From Castor canadensis (taxonomy: Eukaryota; Chordata; Mammalia; Rodentia; Castoridae), in NCBI RefSeq assembly GCF_047511655.1, contig NC_133387.1, forward strand, positions 140,736,853-140,800,852: 64,000 nt of DNA. Reading direction: 5' to 3'. The notes below the pieces were generated by a model that had not been told where the DNA came from, did no database searches, and saw only the letters and a program-made list of their open reading frames with translations. The translations under genes were made by a program, and so were the position numbers. Of the stretch, positions 23,518 to 35,394 are shown one piece after another; within the stretch, counting starts at the first letter, position 1; each line of letters opens with the position of its first letter.

Positions 23518-24368
23518 TTGGCAGAAAGTTCTTTTTTTTTTTTTTTTTCCTAACCCTTCTCCAGCACAGATTTTATAGTCCATCATTTTTGGATGGACTT
23601 TTTCCCTAATGTCCTCTGCCCTCTGTCTTTTCTTTTTTTTTTAATTGTTTTATTATTCATATGTGCATACAAGGCTTGGGTCATTTCTCCCCCCTGCCTC
23701 CACCCCCTCCCTTACCACCCACTCCACCCCTCCCTCTCCCCCCCACCCCCTCAATACCCGGCAGAAACTATTTTGCCCTTATCTCTAATTTTGTTGAAGA
23801 GAGAGTATAAGCAATAATAGGAAGGACCAAGTGTTCCTGGTTGAGATAGGGATAGCTATACAGGGAGTTGACTCACATTAATTTCCTGTATGTGTGTGTT
23901 GCCTTCTAGGTTAATTCTTTTTGATCTCACCTTTTCTCTAGTTCCTGGTCCCCTTTTCCTATTGGCCTCAGTTGCTTTAAGGTATCTGCTTTAGTTTCTC
24001 TGCATTAAGGGCAACAAATGCTAGCTAGTTTTTTAGGTGTCTTACCTATCCTCACCCCTCCCTTGTGTGCTCTCGCTTTTATCATGTGCTCATAGTCTAA
24101 GCCCATTGTTGTGTTTGCCCTTGATCTAATGTCCACATATGAGGGAGAACATACGATTTTTGGTCTTTTGGGTCAGGCTAACCTCACTCAGAATGATGTT
24201 CTCCAATTCCATCCATTTACCAGCGAATGATAACATTTCGTTCTTCTTCATGGCTGCATAAAATTCCATTGTGTATAGATACCACATTTTCCTAATCCAT
24301 TCGTCAGTGGTGGGGCATCTTGGCTGTTTCCGTAACTTGGCTATTGTGAATAGTTGGCAGAAAGTTCT
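23518..24368 (-). mobile_element. 5'-truncated L1 with a probable 3' transduction
   Basis: The L1 body covers 24353 down to about 23643: the last 83 codons of ORF2 (ending FSLICGH, stop near 24126), then the C/G-rich 3' UTR and a 10-A tail. Beyond that tail come 84 bp of non-L1 sequence (23549-23632) and a second, 17-A tail (23532-23548). A 15-base direct repeat, ttggcagaaagttct, flanks the whole unit (23518-23532 and 24354-24368). This is the layout of an L1 RNA that read past its own weak signal and polyadenylated downstream. A TATAAA variant signal lies just upstream of the second tail. Confidence 0.85.
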
Positions 24369-24698
24369 AAGCCTCAAATTGTTCAGGGTTTGTAGGTGGT
24401 AGACTGTGTCTACTCTAATGCTAACTTCCTTAAATCTACAGAACAGTAAAGGTCATATACAGAGTTTTCCCCCAAACCCCAAGAAATGACTAATTTCTAA
24501 CAAAAAAGATGGCACTGTTTCATACTAATGAACTTAAATCCGTTTTATTTTCATGATCTGTAATTGGAAGATCTTTTGAAGAGAATGGGTCGATTAACTT
24601 CTTTTCTTACTTTTATTTTCTTGTGACAAAAAAGAGGAAAGTTTCTTTGATTGCCCTTATGATCACTTTTAAATTCTCTACATTTATACCAGCTTTGG
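24369..24698. other. Unassigned intergenic stretch
   Basis: Nothing recognisable. Confidence 0.4.
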
Positions 24699-24772
24699 GC
24701 TAGGGTTATGGCTCAAGTGGTAGAACACTTGCTAGCATTCCCTGAGTTCACTCCCCAGTACTGCAAGAGGGG
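24699..24772 (+). mobile_element. ID-type tRNA-derived SINE
   Basis: 'gttatggctcaagtggtag' (A box) and 'gagttcactccccagtactg' (B box) form the tRNA-like body. A purine-rich tail replaces a clean poly(A). Confidence 0.75.
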
Positions 24773-26600
24773 GATGTGTGTGCATTGGGCGTGCATCTTC
24801 ATTAGATCGAGTCAAAAGCACGTTGTTCCATAAGCAGCATTTTGGTCTACTGTCAGTAAAGTCTCCTAACCCAAGAGGGACATGCTCATAAAGTTAGTAA
24901 GAGTTTAATATATGTTCAGAGAGGCTGCAGAGGATGCCATGCAGGATTTGTGTCATCTGAAAACATAAATTTCAACCTGGAAAGTCAAAAATTCTCCAAC
25001 AGGTTGTCAAGAAAGGAATTTATAAGCTGAGGCAGCATTAGACTTTTAAAATTTAAGATGATCTTTGGTACCTGGATCCACTAACTCCCTTAGAGATGTC
25101 CCCTCCCTGTCTACATAGAGCTAGTATTAGTGAATGGACAGGATAATTCAGCCAACACCAAGAGGAGCTGATTTGTACAAATGGGCAGAAGTTCAATCTA
25201 AAGGACTCCAGGAAAGATATAAATAATTACAAACCCAAGTTACAATTATTTAGTAATCTGAAGTTTGTAAAAGTTTCCCTGCTGCTGTCGTTTGCTATTG
25301 GTCTCAAGTGAAGCAAGAATGATGACAAGTCTCGTTATTGCTCAGCCTATGTAGTGGAAGCAACACTGGCCATGTTGCTGGTGTCCCTCCACACGTGCCC
25401 TAACCGTGTGTGTGGAGGTCCATGGGAAGCTGGGGGCGGGGCTTTCCCAGTCTGCAGTCTCCCCTTGAGCAGAGCAGAGGTGGAGCCTGGGCGGGCCTAT
25501 GTAGTATTAAGACCCTTCCAGCTCTGAGGGATTTTGAGGCTCTGACTCATTTCCTGATGCTGATGGTAATTGTGAGTGAGGACGAGAGCTGGTTATGGAT
25601 CAAAATGTTAAAGAGGCAGAGTTTCTATAGCTCCAGGAAGAGAATTCTAAGTGCAAGCATCAGTTGTATGTGTCCTGTGTGGCAGTAAAACAAACACTGA
25701 ATTTGGGGTCAGAATGTCTGGGCTTAAGCCTCTCTTATTGAGCCTTCTGGCTTCTACTTTCATTCCACAGGAGTAGTGCTGCATGCATCAGCCAGAGTGA
25801 CTATTTCAGAATATACGTTAGGTCATGTTATCCTCCTGCTTAAATGCTCTAGTGACTTTTGGTTGCACTTGCACATGCATCAGTGGTGTGCTGTAAATGT
25901 TTGACAACTGACCCCTATAGAGAGGGATCTAGGAGAAGGGAGGAGAGCATGGATTTGTAGTAATTGCCAATGTCCATGGTGTAAATACCTCTACAAATGT
26001 CTACTTGACATTTGCCAGTTCACAAACTCCTGAAAATTAAGTGGCTCTTGTGAGCTAAATGACCCAGACACAGAATATTCCTTCCTACCAAAAACTAGCT
26101 TTCTTCTATGGTCCTCAAGGGCAGAGAGGTCTGCTTGCTTGCCAGCTCTATCTTGCTTCATGTTCCCCTCTGATTGTGACACTGTAGCCCTACTGTGTAG
26201 TCCTTTCATACTCTAACCTTGATCTCACATAGGGGCCTTCTCACTTGCTGGAGTTTTCCTCTCCAGATTTTGACTGGTTATTTTTTTGCCAACTTGATTT
26301 TCTTCTATTTTTAAAAGTATAAACCTTCTATAAAAACAACAGGATAATCCAGGAATATCTAACAGTCAAAGTCAACATAAACTCATCTTTGATGTGGACT
26401 GTTACCCACAATACAATACCAAGTTAATACACGCACGTTCTTAGAAGAGTTCTCAAGTTGTTCTTTTTGCCCCTGGCCTCTCCACAAAGTCTATCTGCAC
26501 CTCCTACAGTCTTCTCAAAGTTTCATAGCAGCTATCCAAAAAGATCTTTATTTCCATATCTAATACACCAGTAAGAGTGGGAGCAGAAGTAAGATTTTGG
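24773..26600. other. Intergenic stretch, no gene recognised
   Basis: No exon recognised. A GC-richer patch at 25380-25510 has a 92-codon plus-strand frame without known motif. A MIR-like start may lie near 25690-25740. Confidence 0.4.
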
Positions 26601-27343
26601 CTTTTACCCTTGTAGTCAGGCAAAATCTTTCGCTATCTTCATGTCAGCCTTATAATGCAGAAGTGGTGAATGTAATAGGCTGTGCATCATTTATCACACT
26701 GGTAAATGAAGTCATTACTAAGGTCCCAAGGCCATCCTATTTTAAAGAGACAAATAGCACCAAGTGCTGTAACAGAATTAAAAATAGGTGATATACTTTT
26801 GTTTTAGGACATCAGAGGTGAGAAAGAGGGACTGGGATGAAATAAGACAACAGAACACATGAAATGTCTCTTCTGTAGTTTTAACTGAAGCATTGTTATT
26901 CACTTTTTAATTTTCTTATAAGCACAGAATTTGAATATGGAAGTCAATTTTGTGGAAAAGAAACACCATCAAGAACTTTCCTCCAGAATAAAACAATGGT
27001 GTTCATTCCTCCAAATTGAAAACCAAACAAAAACTAAAGAACAAAAGATAAAGCCATATAGAAATAAAAGGTAACAAAAATCATATTCTGGGGGGGGAGG
27101 TCAGTATATTTCTTAGTCTTTGCTGTGCTGTCTAATTTTCCTTCAGCTGTATTTCAAAAAATTAAGACCCTAGCTCATCAAAACGTACATTTTCATTGTT
27201 TTTAAAAATTATAAATAACTATTAAAAAAAGTAGAACACTTGAAGGAATTCACAATCAATTGCCTGACACATTTTAATGTCATATACAGCATGTGGAGGT
27301 CAGGAAGGCTATTTACAGCACACGTGATTAGGGACATTCATCT
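26600..27343 (-). other. Probable 3' UTR of the SMS retrocopy
   Basis: This lies directly downstream of the SMS stop on the same strand. It is AT-rich and contains ATTAAA/AATAAA-like signals on the minus strand. That it derives from the SMS 3' UTR is inference from position. No clear poly(A) tail or target duplication was found, so the far boundary is uncertain (26.6-26.9 kb). Confidence 0.4.
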
Positions 27344-28415
27344 TCAAGGTTTAGCTTCCTTCCAAACTGTAAAATACCCATAATTCCAAGTATGAAGGGA
27401 TATGACAATCTCCTTCGAGAACTCCATGGGATGATACAGGAGCCTGAACTGTTCTTCACAGAGTGACAGAGCTTCTGTCAAACTGAGACAGTTTCTCTGC
27501 GTAAAAATATTTCCCATCCTGATTGAATACTTTCATTGAGAGGTCAAGAATCAGTCTGAGAAACTCCCATTTGGAGTCTTCTTCTGGATGTGGAGATTGG
27601 AACAGCTGTCATATCATTAATCACGTAATCAAACTCTCTCTCCCTTCTTTGGTGTACCTCTTCAGTACTGAAATGAAGTCTTCTATGAGAACCTGGTAGC
27701 ACTCTCCGTCAGGATTGTCTAAGACATCACCACGTGTTTTTCACATATATTTCTTATATCTGTCAATCACCATTTCGTCAATCTCTACCATAGTGACCAT
27801 CTTTGGTTTCAGTTTGACTATCTCACATAATAAGCCCCCATGTCTGCCTCCCAGCATCAGTACATCTTGGCCAGTGTAATTTTGCCACTGCCATGAAGGC
27901 CTGAGTATAAGCCAAATCGCTCTGCCAAATTAACATCCCTACTAAGGATGAGAATATTTCCAAACTGCTTCGAGTGTAGAATTTTAATGTTCTGATAAGG
28001 TGAATCTTCATTGTATACCACTTCAGCTATGTCATACTCAAGCAGGGACCTGTCAGCAGTGGGTTAATATCTGTGAATGGCCCCTCCTCAAACTGTGGGT
28101 GGTAATATGTTTACCTGCCCAGTACTGTCTTGACTCAATTCTTTTACTTTGTCTTCTATTTTGTTCAAAAGACTGTCAATTTCTTCTTTACCCTGTGCAT
28201 CACAGTCATAACTCTGAAGGTCCACCAACACAATCCATATGAATAAATTCTCAAATAAGCAAGGCTGCCATTTTTGTTTGTGTAGGTTGCTAAATAGCTG
28301 TGGTCCTGCCATCACTTTGTTCCTGGAAAATGGCCTGCAGGCTGTTCAGAATGCTCTCACCATCAGCTTTGGTGCTGAGCATGAAGTCCAGCTTGCTGTG
28401 CTGTGCTGCTAGCAT
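27344..28415 (-). pseudogene. SMS: Processed pseudogene of spermine synthase
   Basis: Spermine synthase makes spermine by transferring an aminopropyl group to spermidine. This copy begins [13 protein letters not shown] (28415), close to the family's MAAARHSTLDFML, and continues through [63 protein letters not shown] and [13 protein letters not shown] to a stop at 27344-27346. The parent protein has about 366 residues, and all parts appear in order with no introns, so it is a retrocopy. It is dead: an early stop follows within about 45 codons in a region that has lost sequence, the glycine-rich loop is damaged, and several indels move the homology between frames. It has no visible promoter. 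The 3' UTR of the source mRNA probably continues below 27344. Confidence 0.93.
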
Positions 28416-30124
28416 GGTGAGGCAAGGCCCTGTGCCATGCATGGGATAGGTAGCCGTGGGAGACTGAGGGGCTGTGTGGCATGTCAGGCTGTAGCCACTG
28501 GGATGGCCTTAACTTCAGTGCCTCAAAGAGGCCTTACTTAGATGTCTGATTCTGAAGTGGAGCCCCTCCCACATTCTTACCTCAGCATGCAGTTTATTTC
28601 CTTAGCCCACTGCTTTCTGAAATGAGCCCGTGCATTATCACATTGCTTATTTATTTTGTTTTGACATATAAGGTGCAAGGGGAATAGGTTCTTAGGACAG
28701 GGCCTGCCACATAGTATGTGGTCAATAGATGTTTGTTGAAGAAATAAAATGATTAATAGGACAAGAACAGATTATTTCTGTTGCAGGATGGAGGTGATTT
28801 AAACATTAGGAAAAATGCCAAACAATTCTGGGTATTTATAAACTTGATTTCAGTGATTTCTTTTAAGTTCACAGTTTTAATTTGCTGTGAAGAAAAGCAT
28901 ATATAGATCTCCTAAGACAAGATCAGGGACAGTCCTTTCTGTAAAATGAATTATTTGGAAGACTTCTGAGTCAAGAGGAGGAGAAAGAAAAAAGATGTAA
29001 TTGGTCTGTTCATTGTTCTGACGGCCTCTGGAGGAGAGGACAAAGGAAGAGAGAGGAAAGCAAGTAGATATTCTTGGCCTCTTCTATGCTCATTTCTTAT
29101 ACTCAGGACCAAGCTTGTTGAAGGACCCTTGTTGTGTTGTACCCACTTGCAAAAGGTTCTAAATTGTTGAAAAACTTGCACCACAGCGAACTTCTAGTAA
29201 AATAAAGCCAGGATTTAATTCAAGGCTGGCCAAGATCAAGCTTTGCTTAACTGCATCTCCTGTAAAGGGAGCAGGCTGCCAGGATGGTGTGTTTCAGAGA
29301 AATTCTCCAAGGAAACCACCTAAGTGAGGATTCATGCCTAATAGGAGGTGTTCATTGTGGGAATCTCCATTCTTAATTCATTGGGATGAATGAGACACAT
29401 TTGCATAGTTTGCATTCTTGCAAGTTTGATGTGAATTTCTATAAAGTGGAGAAAGCACATTTCACTGATTACTGTAGCTGCAAGAAAGACCAGCATTCCT
29501 GGGAGAATTTTGTACCAATTTCCCCTGAGCAGGACAAGCTTTTTTCTGGTAGTTTCTGTGTGCATCAAAACTGCTGCGACTTGTTGGAATGATACCGTGT
29601 GTGTGAACAGTCTTGGCTTATTCATGATGGTTGGCTGGTTTAAGGTTTAGGGTGATGTTTGTGTAATAGAACAGAGTGAATGGGAGGATGGGTGTTCTCC
29701 TTCCAGGGGCTCCAACTTTAGGGGTACAAGGGAGCTACAGCTGAAGACCTGTGCTGTGTGCCTAAAGACTCCATGAGCCAGGGTGAACAGGAGAGGTCTT
29801 GGGTGTGAAATGTGAGGATGAAAACCCTCTAGGCTAGATCAATGCTTCTTGAACTTAAACATGCAGCCAAAGTACCTGGCACCATTGTTAGTCATCAGAT
29901 CTTGAAGGTGCCTGGGCTGTCCATCCTAACCAGCTTCTGGATGGTGGGACTGCTGCTGCTCTGGGGACCACAGCACTCCACATTGAGCTCTCCATGCTAC
30001 TCAACTTGATATGTGGACACTTGTGTCAGCATCAGCGTGACCTGGGAACTTTGTAGAGGTGCAGAATCTCAGGCCCCACCCAAGCCTACTGAGACAGAGT
30101 CTATGTATTATTTATTTATTTATT
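28416..30124. other. Intergenic stretch, no gene recognised
   Basis: A MIR tail may lie near 28690-28740 ('gacagggcctgccacatag'). The first part may include 5' UTR of the SMS copy. A (TTTA)n tract lies just before the retroviral LTR at 30105-30124. Confidence 0.4.
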
Positions 30125-30712
30125 TGTGGAACTGGGTGCCACCGCCTATGTGGCTAAGCTGCTGAACCTGACTGGGAGCAATGAGGAATGAGAAACAAAG
30201 ACACACAGACATAAAGACACAAAGCTGGGATTGGGAGGACTGCATGTTCCTGGTGGGATACATGAATGCCTACCTAAGCCAAAGTGTTTATTTTATAGGT
30301 CAGTGCAAGGGAGTGAATCAGGTGAAATCAAGCTTACATACGTCAGCAATTCTTTTGATCTAAGGTAAAAGGAACAGGGTCTGTGGGCTAATTTTCCTCA
30401 GGCTTATTGAAGCTTAACTACAAAACATCTGGTCTGGAAATTGTCAAAGCACGCAGGATATCTTATCTATAGCTATTGATTAATCTGGCGTCAAGGAGTT
30501 TCCAAACAATTCTGGTAATTTATTTAGTTCTGCATCAGGGGGCTGGTATGTAAACACAGCAAGTTGTTTTCTTCAAAGGAGTTGCAGGAATGCAGGTCAC
30601 GACACCAGGTGCCAGGAAGAATGAGAGCAGAAGAGTTTAGCAAGGTCCTACTTGGAGAGGCTTTGCAATCTTCAATACTTCCCAGTCCAAGGTCTGTGCC
30701 CAGTCCCCAACA
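30125..30712 (-). mobile_element. 3' LTR of the class II retrovirus fossil
   Basis: Read on the minus strand, 588 bp from TGTTGGGGACTGGGC to GTTCCACA (TG...CA). It is preceded by a purine-rich tract (AAAGTAGGGGGAGA) that fits a polypurine tract. The outer flank is A/T-rich, and no partner LTR is left to test a target duplication. Confidence 0.7.
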
Positions 30713-30749
30713 TCTCCCCCTACTTTATTTCTTAAATGCTCCCAATACA

Positions 30750-32540
30750 TTTTTACACCCAATTCGAGCAGTCATTATTTGATCCTTTGAGCTCCAACTG
30801 AAAGTAAGTAAAACAACAAGTCATTAATAATATAATGCCAATGAAATACCAGAAGGAATGGCTCAGAGTATTTAAAGGGTTAAATCCTTGTAATTCCTCT
30901 AACATAGTCTTTGCTATATCTTCAGGAGCGACTACCTGATCATGTACTTGCTGCATAGCTAAAATTTGCTGTCTTAAGGCTTGTAGGTTAAGGGAATCAT
31001 TATTTTCCCAAGTTCCCATGACATGTGCTTTAGCGAGTTTCCTGGGAAGTCTGTGGCATTGTAGGCTGCTGAAGTAACACAAATATGTTGGAAGCCTGCA
31101 CGGCACAGTAAATCTTGGTAGAATTTCAGTGTTTAAACTTCATCTCCCATACCCAGCAAAGCAGCTTCTAGAGAATTGAAGTGGATATCGTTTTTTTCAT
31201 TTATAGCAACCTTGTTGTTAAAAGGCATTACTGACATTGTGTGTTAAGGTATTAAAGTAATGAGCATTTTTTAATTCTTTGGGAGAGGGCTACTACAGCA
31301 GTAGTCATGGTGGCAATAGCAGTGATGGCTGCCATAATGCCTGCTATCAAGAGCCCTACAGATCTTTTTTCTCTTACTAATAATGATTTTATTTCTTCAA
31401 CAACCTATAGTCCTCTATCATGATACCATGGTTCCATGAAATTTGTAGGTACCAATATATAGAGGCTTTGTTTTACTATAAGTAGGCTGTCATTTATGTA
31501 ATTGTGCACACAAGAAGTTAAATAGCAATTAAAACAAGAGATATCAAAAATAGTTCCATTTCTAGAAATGTTAATTGATCCAGCCAATAAAGCAAAAGGA
31601 TGTTGAACACAAGCTTGCAAGCCTTTAATAACAAGCTGCCTGAATGGCTAGTTAGATTGATAGTGGCACTAACAGCTCCGAGCTTCCACATATCTGATTG
31701 AATGGTTCCTCTGTCTGGTCCCACCAGGGGTGGTCCAATACCCCATAATACAGTTTCAGAAGTGCCAGTATAGGACCAGTACACAAGCTTGCAGCCTGCA
31801 ACATTAACAGCCATTGGAGAAGCAAATCTACATTGTTCCTATAGGCTTCTTTTCAAAGGCGCCAGGGATTGCATTTGTCATGACAGTGGGGAATGTGAGG
31901 CCAATGTGTAGCATTATATGGCTCAGTGGCATTAAAGCCTAAAAATTCTAGATTTTTTTCAAGAAACTGGGTACCATTCCATAACAGAGCACTTTTCCAA
32001 ATAGGCATGAGTGGGAGACAATAAGGCAAATTTCCCAGACATATGGGTAAAGCAACAGCTTGTCCTGTAAAACTATAATTAGTGACAGTAGGAACCAGGT
32101 GTCCATTGGAGTGACCTCCTACTAGCTCAGTCATTAGTAAAAACTGATATAGAAGGACTTTTCCAGGTAACTGCATGAAGCAGAGGTGGATGAGGCACAA
32201 AAGCCCAATGTACTAAGTTCTGGGCTTCTGCAGCATTTACCTGTTGACTAATGATGGTAATCATAGCTAACAGAAGAACAGCAGGCGTTTCTTCCTGTCC
32301 CCACCCCTTAACAGCATTCTTGGCCATGTCCACCAAGCACTTTATTTGACTGCAAGATAGGGGAGTAGATCCCTGGGTTGTTTTACTGCATTTGTCGATA
32401 TGATGATGTTGCCTCTTATAGGACTGGTAAGGTGGCAGGATCTCTGTAGGGTTGGTTCTCAGTGGGCTTGGGCTCCTCTCCTCCTCTGTCAGGTAGAGCT
32501 TCTGCATCTGATGGCTGATGGGTTCCATGGGTCTTCACAA
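30750..32540 (-). pseudogene. env remnant of the retrovirus fossil
   Basis: Minus-strand coding remnants cover the surface subunit start, a middle part with many Asn/Cys-containing stretches, and the transmembrane subunit near the 3' LTR, including a hydrophobic anchor (FWYFIGIILLMTCCF). The element is broken. It is recorded as a fossil env only. Confidence 0.7.
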
Positions 32541-32559
32541 ACCATGAGGGTACCCAAAT

Positions 32560-33485
32560 TGGGCTTTCTGCATCTTCAAGAAAAACACAAGAATGGCCTC
32601 GGCCCCATAACAAGACCAGGCTAGGGCCTTGCCAGGCCCTGGTCATTACATCTTTCCAAAATACCTGTGGCAAGTGTTGTTTATTACAATGTTCCCAATG
32701 TTTTTCAGCTGGAGTAAAGCCAGATTCAGAGCAATTTAAAAAATTTAAAGTAAAAAGAGCTTTATTAATTTGAGTGGCTGGGGAGCTCTCTCCCCCTTCT
32801 TCTCTTTGTAATTGAGGTTTTAAAGTTTGGTGAGCTCATTGGCCTTGTGGATTGTAGGATAGGTCTGTGGAATAAAGAATTTGGTAGGAGGAACAAAAAG
32901 CCTTGAAGGTAGTAGATGTATAGCCTGGGCCATTATCAGTTTTAATGTGGCATGGCTTGGCCATCACCTCAAAGGTGGCCAAACAGTGATCTATGACATG
33001 GCGTGTTGCTTTCCCTGATCTTGGAGAGGCAAAAACAAAACCAGAGTAAGTATCAATGAGAACATGGACATAACGCTATCATCCAAAAGATGGAATGTGA
33101 GTAACATCCATACTCCATAATGTTACAGGATGAAGACCATGACAGTTAACTCCCTCAGAGGGCACAGGCAAACGAGGAGCACAACTTGAACATGATTTAA
33201 CAATTTGATGAGCTGGTGGAGTGGCTCAGTGGTAGAGTGCTTGCCTACCAAGTATGAGGCCCTGAGTTCAAACCCCAGTACCACCACCACCAAAAAAAAA
33301 AAAAGACCCTAACAATTTGATGAGTTTGTTCTTGGCTGATATGAAAATGTTTACGAAGAGCCCTGGGGTTTTGGTGGAATTGAGAATGACTTTGTATGGC
33401 CTGTTGTACTGGTGTTCAGTGTTACCTATCCTGGTAATGAGTGGTCATCAATATATTTGTATTTTTATGAATATGGACTGATTAT
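32560..33485 (-). pseudogene. pol integrase remnant of the retrovirus fossil
   Basis: Minus-strand similarity to a retroviral integrase: a His/Cys zinc-binding N-terminal part, a central core part (KTDNGPGYTS-like) and a C-terminal part (QVFWKDVMT). The gene is broken and truncated at its 5' side, and a SINE lies within it. Confidence 0.75.
33213..33309 (+). mobile_element. tRNA-derived SINE inserted in the retroviral integrase
   Basis: Body 'ggagtggctcagtggtagag' (A box), 'gagttcaaaccccagtacc' (B box), then CACC repeats and a 13-A tail. It is flanked by a perfect 15-base duplication, taacaatttgatgag (33198-33212 and 33310-33324). The near-intact boxes and perfect duplication show a recent insertion. 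It is the same family as 49601-49690. Confidence 0.95.
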
Positions 33486-35394
33486 TAACTAATAAGAGTG
33501 TTTCTTCTGGAAGATAGCCTCTTTGAGACTGTCTTTCATAGGACCAGATTTCTGACACCTCTAGAAAATGTTGGAATCCTTACCAGTTGGTTGTAGTGTC
33601 CTAATTCATAGCCTTGTGGCATATTATGCTGCAGAAGTCTTAAAGTTTATCTTGTCTAACTGTTCACTGAGCAGAGTATCTTCATCAATAGCTATGACTG
33701 AGTTGAGCTCAATTTCCTCTGCTTGGTCATGTTTTCCTCGTGTGCAGCCAGATCACTCAATGTTTGTCTCAGACTGGTACAGTGGCAATAGGCAAAGGCC
33801 ACATTTTAGAATGCATATATGTGTCACCTGCTATTCTGATGAATCTAATAGATGGTTTCTTTTATTGGGACAAAGATTCATTCTCTAATTCATTTACCAG
33901 AAATATATTGAGGACATGCTGTGTGCCACTGAGATGAATAAAATAAGTATGACTAGAGACAACATATTGAACAATTTACTTTGCCTGCTAAATACAGCCA
34001 AATCAACATGACTAGTTTGAACTGCCCTTGTTGGTGGTTGGAGACACAAGCCAAACTCTGTTTTTGGACTCATTCCCCTGGTACAGTGGCTGATCCGAGC
34101 TAAGGTGCTAGCTCGAACTCACCAGAACTCTCAATACCTTGTCGCCCCATCCAATTTTAATACCTAATTTATTGGTCAACTAGACCTTGCAGGAATTTTT
34201 TACTATATTTGATTTCACAAAGAACCAAATCCTAATTTTAGTGTCACACATAGGAAAGATCACTGACCTTGGGATGAACCAAGGAAATTCAAATTTCTAG
34301 CTGAGTGAGTGTGGGCAAGTTTCTGTTTGGGAACCAGTTTTATCACCTGCAATATGATGCATAAAATGTACTTTGCATGATTGCTGTGAAGCTTAAATAA
34401 AATAACTTGGCCTATGGCCTTAAGGATTCTTTCCTCTTCATGCTTGACTCAAGGACTACAAGATGTGCCAGTCATTCCTGCATTATCAAGGACAGAAATT
34501 TCTCCAAAGAGACAGTCATTTCTCACCTGTTTCTGGTCAATTCTAGAGATACATGAGTAGTGAAAACAGCAGCTGCATTTGGGGAAGGTGATAAGTGTGG
34601 GAGACAGGTTGTTGTTTCCCTGAAAAAGTGCTAATTTCAACAGTGAAGTGAGGTACTGTTGAGCTTTTAGAATTCAGCTTGGAAAAAGATTATTTGCAAA
34701 AACACTGGTTTGCTCAAAAGTTCAGATTTGGAATAGATTGAGATTTGTTCTACAAACATCTTTATTATTGCTTATTGTTATAGTGGTAAGTTAGGGCTAC
34801 ATGCAGACCTATTAGTGTTTGGGGGCCTGCAGTCTGCCAGTGGATGCACAAATTATACTCTCAGTGACCAAATTTCATGTTGGGCATGAAAGGGAAATTT
34901 TTTAATGAGGGCTTAGATTCAAGGAGAAAAATAGTGTTATGTTTATGAAGCAAAATTATAACTTAAGGAAAGAATTGGAAAATGACTGCAGAGTTCCTTT
35001 GGGGTAATCCATGTGTACAGATGGCTCTACTGAGGTGAAGATTGGTGAAACAGCATCAAAATAAAAACCAGAATAAGTACAGCTATGTAGAGAAGTTAGG
35101 CTGGGTGATGTCAGCTCCTGGATATGGATGACTGGGAAGAGACCTGGATTGGGCACTTGCTGTGTGGAGGTGGATGAAACACTCAGCCTCCTTGTGTTTC
35201 AGCTCCTACATCAAGGAAACAGACATATGGGTAGAAGGTGCAAATACAATGTTGGATATTTGAATGTGAAAGGGATTTATGTTGGACACCTTAAGTCCTA
35301 AGCCCAATCCAGCTCAAGGAGAAGGCAGGTAAGAGTCATATCAGTAAGTCATCTTTCAGTCAGTTATGTAAATGAAGCTATGAAATAATGTAAA
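33486..35394. other. Intergenic stretch with a MIR
   Basis: No gene recognised. It contains a plus-strand MIR (34243-34425). The rest is unassigned, including frames of up to 106 codons near 33568-33888. Confidence 0.4.
34243..34425 (+). repeat. MIR SINE
   Basis: 'cactgaccttgggatgaacc', 'gtgtgggcaagtttctg', 'ttttatcacctgcaatatg' and 'gctgtgaagcttaaataaa' are MIR segments in order. Confidence 0.6.

Larger units (their letters stand above)
30125..33485 (-). mobile_element. Class II endogenous retrovirus fossil, 5'-truncated
   Basis: A minus-strand provirus remnant with, in order, integrase end of pol, env and 3' LTR. Gag, protease, reverse transcriptase and the 5' LTR are absent from the window. 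Similarity to HERV-K/MMTV-type sequences is seen in the pol end (WKDV, then VLLWGRGHSCVF) and the start of the env surface region (WAFVPHPPLLHAVTW). It is broken in many places and cannot encode its proteins. The decay suggests a fairly old insertion. A tRNA SINE later inserted in the integrase part. Class II assignment is by recalled motifs, not by a search. Confidence 0.8.

Noticed and set aside
25410-25688. 92-codon frame in a GC-richer patch, considered as a first exon or promoter
   Set aside because: Few CpGs, no recognisable protein and no downstream exons.
33213-33309. Possible tRNA gene from A and B boxes
   Set aside because: Has a poly(A) tail and target duplication, and the body does not fold as a complete functional tRNA. 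It is a SINE. The same applies to 9051-9127, 24699-24772 and 49601-49690.
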